Assembly: GCA_945860265.1 (NCBI GenBank)
Contig: CAMAQF010000005.1
Coordinates: forward strand, 20,320 to 84,319
Source: Emticicia agri
GTDB lineage: Bacteria > Bacteroidota > Bacteroidia > Cytophagales > Spirosomataceae
DNA length: 64,000 bases
Direction of reading: 5' to 3'
Made by a program: the position numbers and the translations under genes. Under the pieces are notes generated by a model. The model was given only the letters and a program-made list of their open reading frames with translations, was not told the DNA's origin and searched no databases. Below, piece after piece: positions 61,143 to 64,000 of the stretch. Position 1 is the first letter of the stretch, and the number at the start of each line of letters is the position of its first letter.

Positions 61143-62582
61143 ATGAAGACCAAATTGAATAAGTATTTATTTTTAATTCTATTAGTTGGAGCTTTTTCTT
61201 GTAAAAAAGATACCGTAGAGCCTACAACAACAACTACAGGCACTACAACAGGCACTACAACAAACCCTAATGCTGCTGCAAATAGTTGGGTCTATGACCA
61301 ACTAAAGGAGTGGTATTTATGGTCGGATAAACTACCAAGTAAAGACAAAACCAATTTGAATTTGGTGACAGGTAAAGATGGAGAAAGCGATATAACGAAA
61401 TATTATTTCTATTCGTTGCTCAATGATTACCCAAATACTGATCGATTTTCATGGATACGTGAAAATATTGCCGATCTTACAGCTTCTTTGAGTGGTGTAA
61501 GCACTTCTTTTGGATTTTCTCGTAGTGCTGTTTATTTAGATAATACACAAACAAACGTAGTATTCTTTATTTCAAACGTTACTACCAACAGTCCAGCCGA
61601 CAAAGCAGGTTTAAAACGTGGAGATATTGTTTTGACCATAAACGGTACACAAATAAACGGCACAAACTACGTAACATTAATAAGTAATAATGAAATTGCT
61701 ACTTTTGGTCTTGCTGAATACAAAAATAATACTTATGTTTTATCAGGTAAGACTATTACGGCAACCAAAGCGGTTGTACAAAATGACCCAGTTCAATATT
61801 GGAAAGTAATTGAAAAAGGCAATAAAAAAATTGGATATTTGCTCTATACACAATTTCTTGGTGCCTATGACGATAAACTCAAACAAGTTTTTGCCGAGTT
61901 TAAAACCAAAGGTATAAATGAATTAGTGCTTGATCTGAGGATTAATGGCGGTGGTCTGATTTCAACGGCTGATTTACTTTCATCATTGATTGTAAAAAAT
62001 CCAAATACCAATAATGTGATTCATCAAGATGAATGGAATGCGAATATAAAAGCAAAATACCCATCGGTTGCTACTCCAGCGAAGTTTACTATTCAAGCTA
62101 GTAATTTGAATCTTAACCGTTTGGTTGTACTTACTTCAAACGGAACAGCCTCTGCCAGTGAACTGATAATCAACAGTTTACGCCCATATATGGAAGTTGT
62201 GATTGTTGGTCAAAACACTTACGGTAAAAATGTGGGTTCGATAACAATTAAAGACGAAACATCTCCAGCTCGTTGGGCTTGGGGTATGCAACCAATTGTA
62301 TTGCGTACTGTAAATTCAAAGGGAGAATCGGCTTATGGCACAAAAACAGGTTTTACTCCAGATTATTTAGTATCTGATAATGTGTACCCTTTCAAACCAT
62401 GGGGCGATGAAAGTGAGACTTTACTAAAAAAAGCTCTTGAAGTTATTACAGGGGTGGTTATTCCTGCCGAAGCAACGGCGAACCGTTCGTTTAGAACTAT
62501 GAGTACCAAATTGCTTGAACAGAATATTTCTGATAATCCTGAAGATAATAATAAAGATATGTTTGTAACTTTTCCAAAGTAA
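61143..62582 (+). CDS. S41-family protease lipoprotein with PDZ domain
   Basis: 479 aa. Lipoprotein leader with the acylated Cys at residue 20 (A-F-S-C), then a Thr/Gly linker. A PDZ-like domain follows (S-P-A-D-K-A-G-L-K-R-G-D-I-V-L-T-I-N-G), then the S41 core with N-G-G-G-L-I-S-T-A-D and the Ser-Lys site in S-N-G-T-A-S-A-S-E-L-I (Ser) and T-Y-G-K-N-V-G (Lys). C-terminal-processing-type peptidase acting in the periplasm or outer membrane. Terminator follows. Confidence 0.93.
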   Translation: MKTKLNKYLFLILLVGAFSCKKDTVEPTTTTTGTTTGTTTNPNAAANSWVYDQLKEWYLWSDKLPSKDKTNLNLVTGKDGESDITKYYFYSLLNDYPNTDRFSWIRENIADLTASLSGVSTSFGFSRSAVYLDNTQTNVVFFISNVTTNSPADKAGLKRGDIVLTINGTQINGTNYVTLISNNEIATFGLAEYKNNTYVLSGKTITATKAVVQNDPVQYWKVIEKGNKKIGYLLYTQFLGAYDDKLKQVFAEFKTKGINELVLDLRINGGGLISTADLLSSLIVKNPNTNNVIHQDEWNANIKAKYPSVATPAKFTIQASNLNLNRLVVLTSNGTASASELIINSLRPYMEVVIVGQNTYGKNVGSITIKDETSPARWAWGMQPIVLRTVNSKGESAYGTKTGFTPDYLVSDNVYPFKPWGDESETLLKKALEVITGVVIPAEATANRSFRTMSTKLLEQNISDNPEDNNKDMFVTFPK

Positions 62583-62603
62583 AAAACCTTGTAAGAAAGA
62601 AAA

Positions 62604-62636
62604 AGAAGCTGCCTTTGAGGTGGCTTCTTTTTTTAT
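62604..62636 (+). terminator. Rho-independent terminator
   Basis: AAGAAGCTGCC and GGTGGCTTCTT pair with one mismatch around a 5-nt loop, followed by a T-run; 22 nt after the S41 stop codon. Confidence 0.88.
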
Positions 62637-62731
62637 ATTTTTTGCCAAAGCACCGTCACGATTCTACGATTATCTCTTCAAAAACCCTGTATTAATGTCA
62701 ATATAAAAGTGCTATTTTGAACGTTTTTTTT

Positions 62732-62739
62732 TATATTTG
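62732..62739 (+). promoter_or_regulatory. Candidate -7 element for the MFS gene
   Basis: TATATTTG, an exact TAnnTTTG match, 41 nt before the start codon. No -33 match at the expected distance. Confidence 0.4.
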
Positions 62740-62779
62740 ATTATTCAAAAATTCCTAAAACCTTATCGATAGAAGCCTT

Positions 62780-64000
62780 ATGAAAATTCGACACCGAGTC
62801 CTCTTTTTGCTATTCTTACTTTCGATTATTACTTTTCTCGACCGTGTGTGTATGAATGTCGTAAGTAAGTATGTAAAAGCAGATTTACACCTCGATAACC
62901 AATCTTTTGGCTATATTTTGGGGGCATTTTCGTTGGCTTATGCTCTTTTTGAATTACCAACGGGTATTCTTGGTGATCGAATTGGCCCTCAAAAAATTTT
63001 AACTCGTGTTGTATTTTGGTGGTCGGGTTTTACGGCTCTAACCGGAACGGCTTTTGGATTTGTTTATTTACTCATAGTCAGATTTTTATTTGGTGTTGGT
63101 GAGGCGGGTGCATACCCGAATGCTTCAATTGTAATTTCTCGATGGTTTCCAGCGGTTGAAGTTGGTAGAGCTCAATCCGTAATTTGGGCAGCTGGCCGCA
63201 TCGGTGGAGCATTAACTCCACTTTTGGTTATTCCTTTGGTGCATACATTTGGTTGGCGATATGCGTTTTTCATACTTGGAGTGGTTGGCTCTGCATGGGC
63301 GGTGGTTTGGTATTTTTGGTTTCGTGATAATCCTGCCGAACATAAAGGTATAACTTCAGAAGAAATAGAAGAAATAGAATCAGCTCGCCGACAAGCACCA
63401 GTCAGTCATAAAATCAGTTGGCAGACCATTATCCGAAATCCTAATATTTGGGTGCTAATGCTTATGTGTCATTTGTTTTTTTATGCCTCTTATTTTTTCA
63501 CAAATTGGTCATCGACTTACTTCCAAGAAGGCCGCCAAATGAGCGAAGAACAAGCCAAAAACTTTGTTTCATTATCGTATTTTTTGGGAGCAATCGGCTG
63601 TGTAGTGGGTGGATTTGCAAGTGATATTTTGAGTAAAAAGTTGGGTTTAAAACTCGGACGAAGAATTGTTGGAATTGCAGGTTTAGGCTTATCGAGCATT
63701 TGTTTTTTGAGTGCCGGGCTAACTACTGATAATGAATTGGCAGGGTACTTATTGGCTCTTTGCGTATTTCTGAAAGACCTAACATTACCAGTGGCTTTTG
63801 CAGTGTGTGTAGATATTGGCAAACGAAATTCCGGCACGGTGACAGGAGCAATGAATTTTGCTGGACAAATGGGTGGTTTTTTTATCACCATTATTTTTGG
63901 TACAATCGTGCAGCAAACTGGTAATTTCAATTATCCGCTATTCTTGATTGCGGGCTGCTTAATTGTGGCTTCGGCACTTTGGTTTTTTATTGATCCAACT
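62780..64000 (+). CDS. MFS transporter, ACS-type (anion:cation symporter family), truncated by window end
   Basis: 407 codons are present, open to the last base, so the gene continues beyond the window. Starts M-K-I-R-H-R-V-L-F-L-L-F. ACS-type features: T-F-L-D-R-V near residue 20, E-L-P-T-G-I-L-G-D-R-I-G after helix 2, F-L-F-G-V-G-E-A-G-A-Y-P-N in helix 4, and W-F-x-P-x-E-x-G-R-A. Roughly twelve membrane helices would be complete within a few dozen more residues. Members import organic anions such as hexuronates or glucarate. Substrate unresolved. Confidence 0.9.
   Translation, partial: MKIRHRVLFLLFLLSIITFLDRVCMNVVSKYVKADLHLDNQSFGYILGAFSLAYALFELPTGILGDRIGPQKILTRVVFWWSGFTALTGTAFGFVYLLIVRFLFGVGEAGAYPNASIVISRWFPAVEVGRAQSVIWAAGRIGGALTPLLVIPLVHTFGWRYAFFILGVVGSAWAVVWYFWFRDNPAEHKGITSEEIEEIESARRQAPVSHKISWQTIIRNPNIWVLMLMCHLFFYASYFFTNWSSTYFQEGRQMSEEQAKNFVSLSYFLGAIGCVVGGFASDILSKKLGLKLGRRIVGIAGLGLSSICFLSAGLTTDNELAGYLLALCVFLKDLTLPVAFAVCVDIGKRNSGTVTGAMNFAGQMGGFFITIIFGTIVQQTGNFNYPLFLIAGCLIVASALWFFIDPT

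Overview
The window is a low-GC stretch of a Bacteroidota chromosome, most likely Cytophagales (an Emticicia/Arcicella/Runella-type organism). This is inferred from gene content: the gliding lipoprotein GldD, a type IX secretion C-terminal sorting domain, TonB-dependent and CarboxypepD-plug outer-membrane proteins, the DUF4270–glmS neighbourhood, many Bacteroidota-typical DUF families, and -7 elements of the form TAnnTTTG upstream of several genes. Gene starts show no consistent Shine-Dalgarno sequence, so starts were placed by family length, signal peptides and distance to these elements.

Layout. 1-7.4 kb: cold-shock protein, a DUF5077/DUF3472 secreted protein, YggS, an aldo/keto reductase, DUF2490 and DUF1684 proteins, a dead TonB-receptor fragment, a ModE-type HTH regulator and a TauE/SafE permease. 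7.5-17.3 kb: a frame-disrupted TonB receptor, dipeptidyl peptidase IV, acyl-CoA synthetase, alpha/beta hydrolase, a broken peptidase T and a MazG-like pyrophosphohydrolase. 17.5-26.2 kb: collagen-like lipoprotein, TPR protein, a large T9SS beta-propeller protein, YcxB and DUF4783 proteins, a phosphoribosyltransferase next to gldD, and a Rieske lipoprotein. 26.4-26.7 kb: two tandem tRNA-Glu genes. 26.9-36.4 kb: M14 peptidase, two xylose-isomerase-type TIM barrels, an outer-membrane barrel, an unknown 120-aa protein and a DUF1593 protein. 36.6-43.7 kb: serine acetyltransferase plus cysteine synthase (cysteine synthesis), GNAT, a short glycogen-synthase-like protein, DUF4270 and glmS. 43.8-47.7 kb: a molybdoenzyme operon (fdhD, a 55-aa protein, a 133-aa protein, YdeP-type oxidoreductase). 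47.9-64 kb: prolyl oligopeptidase, barrel protein, DUF5916, PD40 propeller, a broken Uma2 nuclease, aminopeptidase P, GbsR/MarR regulator, SixA, bestrophin, S41 protease and an MFS transporter that runs off the end.

The functional theme is a surface-active, peptide-degrading heterotroph: DPP IV, prolyl oligopeptidase, aminopeptidase P, an M14 peptidase and an S41 protease all lie here, with lipoproteins, barrels and a T9SS cargo. A second theme is molybdenum: a ModE-like regulator beside a permease and a dead receptor at 6 kb, and the FdhD/YdeP operon at 44-48 kb.

No spectacular new system is visible. The most informative observations are a set of decayed genes (pepT with a nonsense codon plus lost metal ligands, two TonB receptors, Uma2, a ComM tail, one unidentified gene), a tandem tRNA-Glu duplication whose second copy is degenerating, a family of intergenic palindromes (two related copies 27 kb apart) and repeated-word arrays, and two small proteins under 60 residues, one inside the molybdoenzyme operon.
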